DNA of 64,000 nucleotides from Stratiolaelaps scimitus (Eukaryota > Arthropoda > Arachnida > Mesostigmata > Laelapidae). The DNA lies in contig JABWDB010000037.1 in NCBI GenBank assembly GCA_019614645.1, positions 186,001-250,000 of the forward strand, written 5' to 3'. Below the pieces are notes generated by a model. That model was given only the letters and a program-made list of their open reading frames with translations. It was not told where the DNA came from and did not search any database. Below are positions 46,495-58,641 of this stretch, piece by piece. Within the stretch, counting starts at the first letter, position 1. Each line of letters starts with the position of its first letter. The position numbers and the translations under genes are program-made.

Positions 46495-49400
46495 CAGTAC
46501 AACGCTAGGCATACAAGCTAAAATTCGGCTGTAGTTCAATGCAGTGCTTGCCTAGCCATCAAGCGGCTGAACCCCTAACACCATCTCGCCCTCTTTCTCT
46601 CTCTCTCTCTCTCTGATACTTTTCCATTTTCTTCATAATATAATAAAATCGGGTGTGACGTTTACCTGTGTGTGTGTCATTCACTTATTCTGACCCATGT
46701 CATTTATCCTGCGAAGTAATCGCGCCTAGCGAACTCATACTGCTATAATATGTGCGTGTTTGCCTATGACTACTGCTGCTGCTGCTGCCGCCTCAGCAAA
46801 ATGTGCTGGCGACCCGATGCACAGACTGTCATATCTTCGCCGAGAAGATCCCTTCCTATCAACGGGGCAGGTGGCTCTGTTTGCTGAGGATTCGTTGACA
46901 TCCGACGACAGACTACCGCGATGCTTCACTACTGCGAGGCGGAGTCATTGGATACATCGGGATGGTCGATACAGGACGAGGTTGGTACCCAGAATAGGAC
47001 GCTATTATCGCAGGACACAAACTGTCACTAGATCGCCAAGGGGTGAGCAAGGTGCTCTTCTAAAGCTGCTTCTGCAAACGATGCCGACTAGTATAGGTGG
47101 CACAAGAAGTGCTGCCTCTCTCTCTCTCTCCATCTCTCTCTCCCAGCCTGAGTAAGCCTCCTGTTCCACAGCTCGCTTCTATATATATATATATATATAT
47201 CTATCTGTCTCACCCCACCGCCATCACTTCAGCGTTCACCATTGACTGCTACACTGTACTGCACTAGCCTGTTCCGCTCCAGCTATTCAATTGACATTGC
47301 TATTACTTATTGTAGACGGGCGGGCGGCCAAACGCCGGTGCATGAAGCCACCGAGATGGCCACATCTCAAAGGATGAGTCGCCATCGTCGTTAGAGACGA
47401 AACGATCGCCGCCTCACACCCAGACATTACAGCTCAAAGGCGATATCGTGTATCGACCTTTAATTTATTTATTTTATTGTCACTTGCTTGGCCACCTTAA
47501 CTTCTGCCGTGTTTAATCAGCTGGCACTGCCTGCTCTATCTGGTTCAACCTTTATTACCATTTTCAAAATTTATTGCCAACAGCAAAGAAGTACACTACA
47601 AATGTTGTTTACTATAAATACTATGTGCATAGTACGTACACTGCTCTAATAGCTGCATCATCTCTGGCCAGTGGCAGAATTAGCAATATTGTATAGAATA
47701 GAAATTATTGAAATTCTAGCCAATAAGGTCTAAGCGCAGGCATCTTAGTTTATGCAATTCTATTAAATAAGGAATGCTTACTTCAGCATTATCATTAACC
47801 GTTCTTCGTTCCAACTATGTTCTATTTGCTGTAATAATACATCAATATTATATACAAATAACACTAAACATAAAATCTACTTATCTTATAATATTCATTC
47901 GCCAGCTATCCATAGGATATGAAGCTCGCCACGTTGCCATGCATCATTAATTAGCATATATAATTACCACTATTTACCTTCAAATTAACTTCACTTCGAC
48001 CGTACTCTTCGCTGCCGACTCCTTCATTTTTGTCATAATTATCTAATTACGTCATACAACGACATCGCATGTAAAAACACTGGCAATTTCCACTTCGAAA
48101 CAAAAAATTCCCTCTCTATGTCTGTCTCGATCTCTCTCTCTCTCGAAGCCGATCGCGGAAATGGAACTACCACTATGAAAGACAAAGCTATGAGAGTTGA
48201 ACAGCTTTGCACACCGTGGATAAAAACAACAATAATAATTATAATAATCATCTTACTGATACATAATATATTATGAATTGTGATATCGGTAAAATGTGTA
48301 TAACTAAATGGCAACAATTCTTTAAAAAATAATAATATTAATCGTAACGTAATTAGATAACGTTACTCTACTATTACAAAACAACTATATTATTTGTGTG
48401 GATAAAAAAAACTCCCAACTGACTTCCCCATGGGCTTTGGTTGGCTTTGGGGTTGGCCCTAGCTCACTGGTTGAGTAAACTATTCATTGCAAACGTTAGG
48501 GATATCACGGGATATCTGTTTTCTCTTGAAAGAAGAAGTATCTCTTTGAGTGTATAGGCCAAATGCGGCCAAAAGCACTCGTCTTCCTCAAGGGCAAGAG
48601 ATCCCAAGAAAATATCCCCAAATACATCTCGGCTAGGCAGTACATCAAGTCGGAGATAAATATTAGTTCAGTAGCCAACAATAATACTCTTGTATGTGTA
48701 TCAGACAAGGGTGCGAAGACTACAAAATGCCGCTATTGTGCTACTGTTCTTGCGACAGTTTGATCTCTCTCTCTGAAGATCTCCTTGCAAGAAGATCGTT
48801 CAAGGGAAGATCGTTGTGGGCGCTACCAACCGAAGAGAAGGATAATAGTCGTCAATCCTCCTCAGCCCTGTGCCCAACGTATCATAGCTAACAAGAGAAG
48901 AATATTTAGTATGTTAGCTGGTTATTATCGCGAACACAATCGATCGACGTCAGTTGAACAATTGAGAAAGCTGACACTGACAGGTACTCTGATCTGATGA
49001 CCCTCACGGTAGAGATGCATGAAGTTACAATACCCATCGAGTGGATGACCGCCTACCTTATCTGATACATCCAACCGAACAACGCACATCATTGGCGCAC
49101 TTCACCATACCGCCGGTAGTGAATCGTTATAGGTAGCGAATTATAGCTCGCAATGGACATTCACTTACAGTGGCTTTTAGCCAGACGACTGAAGTACGAA
49201 ACGATATTAGCCTGTTTAACCAGTGCACATATGATACGTAGGATTGCAAATGATCGAATCTCAGTCTGTAAGGTCACTTTCTATATTGTTTTGTACTATG
49301 ATTAAAAAATAATACATCGATAGTTCATGAAAAAGCGAATTCCAACTTCGTTTACACAACGAAAAGAAAGAGAACACTGTGTGAACATCTCTGGACCAGA

Positions 49401-49981
49401 CAAGCATGAACGAATCAGTTAGAGAAATTGTTTAAGGCAACAAAATGAAGATGACGGGTCGCTCGTTGACGCTCGGCTGACCTTCGTTTTGACCTTTCTG
49501 CCTAAGGCGAGCACCGCCATTTGACAATCAGCTCTCGCTATTTTGTTTGTTTTTTGGTAACCAGGCAGTATCTACATTGTTTCGTCGATAGAGTAACCCA
49601 GACAAATGTTCACAAATGCATCACACCTACTTGGCACCAAATTAGTGCACCTCTCACCAAATCACCAGTGCTGCCGCCCTGCTCTAGAATCGGTGACAAA
49701 CCGGTCTTTGGAGCGAATTTACGCAATCAGCAGGAAACTCGGGCGGGGATCGAACAGCTCTCGAGGAGGGCTCTACACCGTAACAAGCTGCTCATGGACT
49801 CAATATATATATATATATGGCGCCGCTGATACAGCGCGTAGAATAGTACGGCTGCCGCCAACCTGTTCTATTTTCGCATCTTTCCAGTCTCTAATAGAAC
49901 AACATTCTTTCAATGGGCCACATCGTGTGAAATGTGATTGAGACATAAGTGGCATGCACACGCTCGCGATCTCGTGTTTAT

Positions 49982-49984
<3 letters not shown>
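46495..49984. other. Intergenic DNA, no gene seen
   Basis: (CT)n runs lie at 46595-46613 and 47117-47140, and a TA tract at 47181-47200. A 131-codon frame at 46760-47155 rests on a poly-Ala trinucleotide repeat at one end and CT repeats at the other. The frames at 48563-48997 have no recognisable product. Confidence 0.4.

Positions 49985-50039
<55 letters not shown>
49985..50039. repeat. (TA)n microsatellite, 55 bp
   Basis: An uninterrupted alternating TA run, the second longest in the window. Confidence 0.95.
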
Positions 50040-50042
<3 letters not shown>

Positions 50043-51966
50043 TCTGGAAGCTCACACAGTACCTGACACAACAGTCGAGTGAATTCGTCTAACGATTTCG
50101 CATTGATGATGTTTCGAGGTGGTGCCGAAACCACACTCTGTTGAATGCCAGTTGAATGAGCTAATAATATGTTGACATGTCGCTGAATAAAAAGATGATC
50201 ATTTTCAATTCTCGTTAGAACGAGTGACATATGTTGCAAGATCTGTCGATAATAGGCTACACTTTTTCAATCTCTATGGGGTACATTATGTGGAGCAGCT
50301 TTAGGTTGCCAGAGACTGATATGTTATCAGCTGCTGGCATATAAGGCGTCGATAGAACAACGCGTGTTTATGATTTTTATGGTTGTTATTACTAAACCAT
50401 ATCTGTATATATAAATAGATATTATTTCGAATCTTAACGATTAGCATTCGAACAAGAGTTTCCGTTCTAACCTTAGATAAAATGGGTACATAAATATGCA
50501 CGAAGTTATGAAACCTTAAACGGCCTCCCAATATACCCCCGATAAGATCAATATCACCTATAAATATTAATATAATATAATGAACTAATTTTCTGAGTTA
50601 GGGCTTATTATATCTAATTGGGCACCTTTGGCGTTCGGTCATCATATTCGAAATAAAAATAAAGCATAATCTTAACCAACAATAAAAATGTGAAATGCAA
50701 TCACAACAACAGCATATTACAAACATTTCCTCTTTATTAATTAATCTATTCGCTCACTTGCAGTTTCTGGATGTTGTCTCTTTCGCCGTTTGTTGATAAA
50801 CGATTTTTCTTGGACTGGATATTAATACTTCGTATCACTTACGATCACCCGAAGGTATCAATCTCCCTCGGGTTACGTTCTTTGGTTAAACTTCTTTATA
50901 GGTCATCACCACATTGACCGATCATGTTCTTAGTGGAGACAACGATGACGACGCCAGCGACCACAAGGTTACAAACACTCTAACCCACCACATGATCTGT
51001 CAGCGTGTGTGTGTGTGTGTGTGTTGAAATTGATATGTTGCTTTATTCATCCGTACCTGATTTTCTGCTCGTATCTGATGATGGATACTCGCATGTCGTA
51101 CAGCATGTAAACGTTGCACAAGCGAGCGTCCCGTGGCGGCTAGGCTACGGTATGGTATGATTCGGAGTCACCATGCCCGCCGCCTCTCGCCATATGGGCA
51201 CGTGCTGCCGATCGAGGAGAACATCATGGTCATCGGCACCGGCTTGCTAAGCCCTCGATTTTGACAGTGATCTTACAAGCTGGTAGATATCCACCCAGAA
51301 GCATAGCCATCTATGGTGCGGCATCCGGCAGTTACCGGGTAGCTGAAATCGAGAGTGCGCACCGAACGAAAATCCCCCCAAATGACGATTGGGTGGCTCC
51401 ACAGATGGCCCAAGGCTTTGGTGCTCGCTTTCAGTCAAGGCTCTTCTGTTGCGACACCGACTCGGAATCTTCGCTCGGTCAACCTTTGCTTGCTTCTCTG
51501 CACTGCGTTCTGCGGAACTATGATATATGGGAGGTGGCAAAAATGACACGGGCGTCTGACATTTTCTCGACATTATAATTATTATCATTTATTCTACTAT
51601 AATACTAATTTACCAATGGTAATAAGACAATAATTACATACTCTTCAACATGTTTCATACATTATTTTTAAGTTATGGACATTTTTACCACCATGAACAT
51701 TGACCAGAACAGACTACATCTGTAGTCGCGACACACCTCACTATGTGCGTGACGAACCTCGAGGCGACCGCTTGCGCAAATGATCGCCAACTCAGAGCAA
51801 CCAATAGCAACGGGGATGGTGTAACACACGTGAAACTCGCGAGACCTCGATGATGGTGGGGTTTCGTAATGGACTAGACAGCTAGCGAACCTTGTGCACC
51901 CGTATACTGTTTTGAGTTGAGGAAATTCGGCGCTAAAAAGGTCTCGTCAAGTTCAGTGCAATGCAA
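50040..51966. other. Intergenic DNA with GC-richer island at 50930-51560
   Basis: A (GT)n lies at 51004-51023. The island carries opposite-strand open frames of 105 and 113 codons over 51247-51588. Neither has a familiar domain, and their overlap suggests a composition effect. It could be a CpG-rich promoter or 5' exon; this is unproven. Confidence 0.35.
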
Positions 51967-52056
51967 GTAAAGGTAAAGCTTTATTTCTATATTAAAGGAG
52001 CTGCAATTTCACAATGCTTAAGTGAAATCTCTTATATGTCATCGCGCAGCGGGTCA
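51967..52056 (-). repeat. SINE-A, 3' half
   Basis: The reverse strand reads GACCCGCTGCGCGATGACAT, ATAAGAGATTTCACTTAAGC, ATTGTGAAATTGCAGCTCCT, TTAATATAGAAATAAAGC and TTTACCTTTACTT. The head is largely missing. Confidence 0.8.
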
Positions 52057-53323
52057 CATAAAAGAGTTAGAGTTAGCATGTTAGAGAAAAAACATGTTAA
52101 AATCAGACAGTGATTTAGCGAGACGTCAAAATCTGGATCAGTAGATTTTTTTTGAAAACGTTTACAACAATTACATTGTAATAATACGTTAAATTATTAT
52201 TAATCATTTATTCACACAGTATTGTGTTATAAATGCATGGCTACCAAAATGGCACAAATGTAAAAAGTGTTGAGGGTCAGTTAGCTCGTGTAGGGTCGGG
52301 ACAGACGTCTAAGAATAAACGTGTTTACGATTATTTGTGGAGTAAGTAGACTGGGTAAGTGAGACTGATCGAGTGCATTATCTCCAGGGTGATTGTATCT
52401 GGCTCAAACATTATTGCCATGTCTGCATATAGAGTTGAAGTGAGGTTTGCGGTAGCCGTCGTACCTTGATCTCCATTGAACATGATAATGAGAACCGTGC
52501 ATTGCATTTACAGAGTTACAATCTGTCAATGTGTCGGCACAGCGCGTTAAAAGTGTGCCCGACTTAGCAAATGAGTATAGGCGTTCGCACTAGGCGGATC
52601 AATAATAAGTTTCCTGTGTAAATAGAAAGACAATTCTTTAGGGGAAAAAGCTGATGAATTTAGACCGTATATTCTCCACCTATTCTTGCACCTTCTGGTT
52701 CAGTGATCGTTACGTATGTTTTTTTTTATCTAGTTCCAATGAGATATTTTTCCCATAAGCCTCAGACACCTCTTTACAGTTCGACTTGGTCACTGGTTCG
52801 ACCCCTCTTCAATTCACTGAACCAACAGCGCACAGCTTTATAACCTGGGTTGCATCACAACTCTTAAAGTAGCAGTGTTTAATAACAGCGCGAAACTCGT
52901 AGCGGCCCATTCGGCGGACCTGTCACTTCCATTCGTAGACAAACCACTGATCAACGATCGTCGACTTTGTCATCTACCGTTTCAAGGGTCGCCCTTTTTA
53001 GCAAAACATAAACCTTTTAGTGTTGGTGAACTCAATGTGCCGACACAGGAAACTTCTTGATCCACCTGGGCAATTTATAGCCCTTGCGCGAAAAGCCATT
53101 ACGGTTGATTTGTATTTTAATTTTTATGTCCAAAACAGGCCCACAGATTCACAAGCGTAGAAGCAAGCTCTTCCGTACAGAGTAATTGCTCAGTTATTAG
53201 ACTTGATGTGATACGTAGCTCATTGTTCGAACAATACGTGATTAGTGGTATACTTTTCTCGCTGAGTGAAGCTAACTAATCAAGTACTCGCAATAGCTTG
53301 TGTGCGTATATCCTTGTTTAGGG

Positions 53324-53361
<38 letters not shown>

Positions 53362-53914
53362 CTCCACTTAGACAATTCAGAGTTATTCAAGAAAGAAAGC
53401 TTGGGTGGCAGAACGCTGGAAGATGCGGACCCAAAATCGTCCGCTGGAAATCATATGATTGTAACCATTCCAACCGTACAGTTTTATCTTTAAAGACAAT
53501 CATATTTATTATTTATCCTTAATAATCACTTCATACTCAGTTAGAGACTTCAGTGAATTTAGGTATTATACCCCATGCTGGTTAAGATATTCAGCCAGCG
53601 AGCCTTGTTTTTAGCACACTAGTTTGTTGCATTATTGTGAAAATACAACTTCCTATAGAAATCTTTACAAATGTATAAGTCTAGTCAAGTTCATGTACTG
53701 TTCTGATGTCTGGCGGCCACAAGAGGCAAATCGAAGCGATTGAACGCGTGTGATCGAGGTTTGTTAAACATCTTTCCCATGGACAAGGCGTCTAATCAGG
53801 TGATCTGGTTTACATTGTAAACTTACATTTACAGATGGCTAAGAGGGTATTATAAATGTAACTTGAACTGAAGCAAATTATCAATATGTACCCTTACAAT
53901 ACGAAAAATCATCC
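52057..53914. other. Intergenic DNA, no gene seen
   Basis: AT-rich with a TA tract at 53327-53359. A motif CTGGTTCGACCCC at 52792-52804 is box B-like but has no paired box A. Confidence 0.4.
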
Positions 53915-54172
53915 CCCGGATGGTCGTCCAGTAATGCGCGTCTTGGACTACTAGGGCCGGAGACTCGTGTGGATTGAGGTCAGGTCCAGTCAGACTCTTT
54001 GGAGAACCTTTGGAGTTCTTTATTACCTTTCCTTATCCTAGGATTCTTGTTGCCAGGTACGAGTAAGGTAGAAAAAATGAGCAAAGGTGGCCCCTACAGG
54101 TCCTCATAGTGATACCTAAAGGTTAAGAGCTGAGGCTTGTCAGACAGAGGTAGAGTTGAGATGTCAGTTGAA
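53915..54172 (+). repeat. SINE-B, near full-length plus-strand copy
   Basis: The head GGATGGTCGTCCAGTAATGC is followed by GTCTTGGACTACTAGG. The body is TCTTTGGAGAACCTTTGGAG, TTCTTTATTACC, AGGATTCTTGTTGCCAGG, TACGAGTAAGGTAG, GCAAAGGTGGCCCCTACAGG, TCCTCATAGTGATACC, GTTAAGAGCTGAGGC and GGTAGAGTTGAG. It matches the reverse complements of 2646-2894 and 58367-58608. Confidence 0.85.
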
Positions 54173-54755
54173 AATAGAAACAATACGAACAGGCGATACT
54201 GAGCGAAAAATGGTAACGTCAATGTTAGTGTCACGGCTTATGTCTCTTTAAATATATCTACACATGCTACAGGGGGTATAATAAGATATAGGAAATACAT
54301 AAATTAATGATCATTTATATGTAAACAGGATACACAGATACATTGGTTTAAATCAACGTGTTTATCAGTCGACAACGTGACAATGTCCATTATTCATAGT
54401 CTGTAGCATTAGAACGCCGGGATTACACAAAGTCCAAATTAATATAACTAGTATTTAATTATGATTTAATGTATTAATATATATTAACGTGCGCAATGGA
54501 TCCAACAAAATTACATCGAAATGTCATTTTGATATAGAAACGATGTGAGTTTACGTCGGTGATAATCAAGGAATACTTCCCGTAGAGTGTAATGTTAAAT
54601 CTATATAGTTGTGCATATGTAAAATTTACTGTCCGATCCGGCTGATTATAACGAGAAGATCCACTGCACATCATGTCCTTAAATTACTAGAGAACCCCGA
54701 AGAATTCTTTTTTTTTTTCGTTGACCCTATTTTTATTATTATCTTCTCTTCAAAG

Positions 54756-54792
<37 letters not shown>

Positions 54793-55743
54793 TTTTTTTT
54801 TAAAGAAGTTGGTGGATAAAATTTTTTAATATATTTTTTTCTTCGTTATGATATTTAAGTCGTATGTTTTTTTGCTATCTTTTGTCTCAGGTCATTCCTG
54901 TCGATTTTGATTACTTTTTATTTTTCTTTACTTGTTTTTTGTGTATAAGAGATCTTCGTAGTGCAACGCTCTCATTGAGATTCGAGTAAAAGTAAAGATG
55001 GCCAACTTGATTCTGTGGGATCTGCAGAATACATCCCCGTCCGCTTTTCTTGCCCCCTTCTTTGAGGCCTTTTTTGGCGAGATGTCTGCCAATCGATCTC
55101 TACCGGGACGAGTAGGTGAGAAACGGTTGGCCGCGACCACGAAAGACGAAACAGCGGGATTACTACTATTGTTACGTCGCCGTTCATTAGATTATGTGGA
55201 GGAGAAATCGCGATTGCGGTGTTAGACATTATCGGTCAGCTCGGCTGGACGAGTGTGACCTCTCTATATTGTCGTCGTTTGTAAAATACGATCCGATAAC
55301 ACAATTGTTGTCGATTTATTGTCATCTGAATCATTCCATCTAACGTGGTTTGGTGTAATTATTATTATTTAGTATTTATTATTATAGTAGTATTTATATC
55401 GCTATTCTCATCATCCGAGTGAGTGTATTATTTACATTCGATTAAACTCCAACGTAGAGTTTCATAAACACAGCAAAGTCGAAAACTACTATAATAATGA
55501 TAATAATAATAACATTTTAACATATATTATTATTTCAGCTTTCCGTGCATAACAGTACAAATGAGAATCATTCTCTGTTCGTCCATAGGCCTATGTTCGT
55601 CGTTTTAATTAGCCATCTTCATTTATACTCATCAACCATTCAATATGTTCTTGACTGACTAACTAACTCGCTGATAATGGTCCTTTCAAGTGATTTGTAC
55701 GTGTTCATATAAAATGAGGTGGTGATAGTTTTTTTACAGGTTC
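54173..55743. other. Intergenic DNA downstream of the defensin gene
   Basis: A TA tract at 54759-54787 and T-rich sequence around it are followed by a GC-richer block (54960-55230) with open frames on both strands and no recognisable product. TTTAAT at about 55604-55609 reads ATTAAA on the minus strand, a possible polyadenylation signal for the defensin transcript. Confidence 0.4.
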
Positions 55744-56789
55744 TTATTCTCCCGTCGTCGATGTTGTTGTTGTTGTTGTAGGTTCAAGCAGATTTGCGCT
55801 GTTTCGACATGAGCACAGAACGCCAGCGCAGACACCTGCCTTTAGGAATCGCCATTGACAGAACTCTATGCATCGGGCAGCATTATACGGACAGCCTTGC
55901 CCTGCCGATGTAATAGCTGTAAGCCCAATAGAAGAGATCATTGCATAGTTACGTATGTATGTTCTACATTGTTCACAATTAGTATGATGAGTAAGTTATT
56001 ATGATACATCTCCAGCACTATAGACATGATTAATAATCCACAGTTATATTGGGTCATATTATTATTATTATATGTTATATTATTATCACAGTTATATTCC
56101 TAACGAAACAACAAATAGTTGATTGCAGAGGTGGGTATTCAGCATGCTCCGGGCCCAATATAGGCTAGGGTAAATAAAACTCCACTGTCAGGAGAAGCGT
56201 ATGCATTGTACGTGCCATATGATAACTTCTGGGTAACATTTATGAATGACACACATACACAGAGTGATAAGAAAGTACACGGAAAAAATAGTTGAGTACG
56301 ACCGCTGGGGAAAAATGGTCAGTTTACATTGAGTTGATGCAGACATAGTTGCTAACTATAGACCGATCTTGCTCCTGAGCGTGAATCCACTCTCATATTC
56401 AACTGTTAGCTGAGATTTGCAGCCCCACCCCAACCGAATCTTCCATTATCATCCACTGTTGACTCAATGATCGACTCGAAGGAACGTCGATAGCAAACCA
56501 ATGCAATCAACGGGAAGTCCTACTGATAAACAACAATATGGAAAACACAGATTTGTTGTTGTTGTTTTTCTTAGGTAATTACGATGTAAATATATATCAG
56601 TTACCAACGAAGCTACAGAATGATCAACAATGACAAGCTTCTAGTTACACTTGTGACAAATGTATTCAAACTGATACAACACCCCTTTCACTTACTTGTC
56701 TCGTTGAGAATATTCGCTGACCTCCTCCTCGCGGCCACCCCCAGCACTGTCAGAACAAGTAGAGCAAATCCTGAACTAAAGATGTTCAT
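55744..56789 (-). CDS. Secreted CS-alpha-beta defensin precursor (2 exons)
   Basis: Invertebrate CS-alpha-beta defensins are small secreted antimicrobial peptides held by three disulfides. Exon 1 is 56789-56696 and exon 2 is 55916-55744. The donor is ACAA|GTAAGT, the acceptor is TTACAG, and the split codon gives Thr; the product is 88 residues. Residues 1-20 (MNIFSSGF then LLVLTVLGVAA) are a clear signal peptide, followed by RRR and a short pro-segment with an NET glycosylation sequon. The mature core starts near GQGCP. Cysteines at 40, 47, 51, 61, 66 and 68 give C-x6-C-x3-C-x9-C-x4-C-x-C with AGVCAG before the last pair, the CS-alpha-beta spacing with the typical glycine. Unusually, it continues 20 residues past the last Cys, ending in a tail of eight Thr and one Ser among its last eleven residues, encoded by an (ACA)n run. 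A longer frame starting at 56924 exists, but it would start too close to the TATA box. The core resembles ancient arthropod/mollusc defensins; activity is inferred. Confidence 0.85.
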
Positions 56790-56942
56790 CTTCGGGGTTC
56801 TTACTGCGACTCGATAGTTTTTCGCCTTAATCAAATACGTCCCTAAGCTGTCCACTGAGAAGTAGATTTCGTCGGGTCCTTCTTGACCAATTAATCCCCA
56901 AGACAATGCGACGCTCCCGTACAAAATGTGGCCGTATACATG

Positions 56943-56950
56943 CTTTTATA
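56943..56950 (-). promoter_or_regulatory. TATA box of the defensin gene
   Basis: The minus strand reads GGGTATAAAAGC, with TATAAAAG at 56950-56943. This predicts transcription start near 56915-56920 and a 5' leader of about 125 nt before the ATG at 56789. Further upstream the minus strand has GATAGATAAG (57011-57002) and a TGACGTAA-like CRE motif at about 57065; their use is unproven. Confidence 0.7.
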
Positions 56951-57099
56951 CCCTGCAGAGATGCGACGCTCTCAATGGCCACGACTTGGTGGAAAACATC
57001 ACTTATCTATCTCTCAGAATCACGCCGAAAGTCGCTTGGTGACGATCAGGTGACACAATACAAATGACGTAATTAAGCCCTGCGAAAAACCGGCAATCA

Positions 57100-58333
57100 G
57101 TTGTGGTAGAGAGTCGATATCAGGTGCGCACTACCGGTTGCCCCACCTATTCACTCACCGAGACAGAGTCACTGTGAATGACGGTATTGGAATGTTCTTT
57201 CTGTCCAACATTATTTAATAATAATAATAATAATTAATAATAATCAATAATAATAATAATAATAAAATTATTATTATTATTATTATAAAATTCGATTCGT
57301 TTTTTGTGTAAGTATCAATGTGGGGATGTCTACTGTGCTATAACCATGTTAATATCAAATGATAAAGATGTGGAAAGTTGGTGCAAAAGTGGCTGACATT
57401 GTCGGCGTATTTGCTTAGTAATTAATTGCTAGAGCTGCTTTTAAATTGGTCTAATGAGACTCTAGGAATAGCTATAGGTACGTATTAATAACAATAATAC
57501 TATCAATTAAAATCATATCAATAGCTGCATATTACATTTGTCATCACATATTAGGGGAGCGTATCGTCAAGGGCATTTTTGGACGTATACACGTGTAAAG
57601 GAATACCTATATATGATAACTTCCTCACTTTTATGGTGGTTCGTCTGTAGTTTCACTTGTAAAATTAATCAGCAAAATATATAAGAGGCCCTGTCCATGA
57701 ACGTTATCTCAAAGAGCGTGGTCACGTGGTTTAGGTCGCTTGTTTGGACTCGCGTAATTTACGAATCTAATCAAGTGCGTAATAACACACGTAAATAAGG
57801 CGTCAAATTGAAAATATAGCTCAACTTTCTTTCGATGCTATTGTAGATTTATATGTATGCCTATATAATGTATAGGTTCCATATGTAAAAGTATCGAACA
57901 TATGCACGCCGTGTATTCGAGAGTTCGATTGTCTCATGTTCACTGGTGATACATACAAGCCGCTTTTATTATCGTAAGACATTAATATTGATTACAATAC
58001 AGTTTTATTGAACAAAAGAAAACAAATTTTAAATTGCCGCTCTACGAAAAATCCCCAAAAAGTGTCGCTCTACGAAATATCCTCTAGGAATAATATAGTG
58101 TTTGCGACAAGACGCCCAAATAGGTGATCTTATTATTGAGCAATAGTTTCCCACCCACCCGCTAATGCAGGTGTGACAATGAACTGTGTGTTGTATGAAA
58201 CCGAAACAAATAATGATGCCACCAACTACAAAGATTAATTATCCGTCACAGTAACGTACGAATCTCTAGCGGACTTCAGAACTGATAAAACATGACAACT
58301 TTATATAATTAATTAATAGGATATATACACATG

Positions 58334-58366
<33 letters not shown>
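57100..58366. other. Intergenic DNA upstream of the defensin gene
   Basis: (ATA)n and (ATT)n runs at 57213-57290 form an imperfect palindrome. An imperfect direct repeat of CGCTCTACGAAA.ATCC lies at 58039-58082, and an AT/T tract at 58335-58366. No other gene was seen. Confidence 0.45.
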
Positions 58367-58369
<3 letters not shown>

Positions 58370-58606
58370 GCTGACCCTTAGTTCTTTCTCTATCTGACAG
58401 GCCTCAGCTCTTAACCTTTAGGTATTACTATGAGGACCTGTCGGGGCCACCTTTGCTTATTCTCTGCCTTACTCGTACCTGACAAGAATCCTCAGATAAG
58501 AAAGATGATAAAGAACTTCAAAGATTCTCCACGTCTGACAGGATTTGAATCCAACACACACGTGTCCCTCCGGTCTAGCAGTCTAAGACGCTCACCACTA
58601 GACCAT

Positions 58607-58608
<2 letters not shown>
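58367..58608 (-). repeat. SINE-B, full-length copy with poly(A)
   Basis: The reverse strand starts GGATGGTCTAGTGGTGAGCG (box A region), then GTCTTAGACTGCTAGACCGG, box B GGATTCAAATCC, CTGTCAGACGTGGAGAATCT, TTGAAGTTCTTTATCATC, AGGATTCTTGTCAGGTACGA, GCAAAGGTGGCCCCGACAGG, TCCTCATAGTAATACC and TTAAGAGCTGAGGCCTGTC. It ends AGGGTCAGCTAG followed by A18 (T tract at 58349-58366). This is the best reference copy. Confidence 0.9.

Positions 58609-58639
<31 letters not shown>
58609..58639. repeat. (TA)n tract abutting the SINE-B head
   Basis: About 30 bp of alternating AT directly adjoin the 5' end of the minus-strand SINE-B copy, mirroring the junction at 7001. Confidence 0.9.

Positions 58640-58641
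<2 letters not shown>

Noticed and set aside
46760..47155. 131-codon plus frame
   Set aside because: It starts at a non-ATG codon, opens with a poly-Ala trinucleotide repeat and closes in CT microsatellites; it looks like a composition effect.
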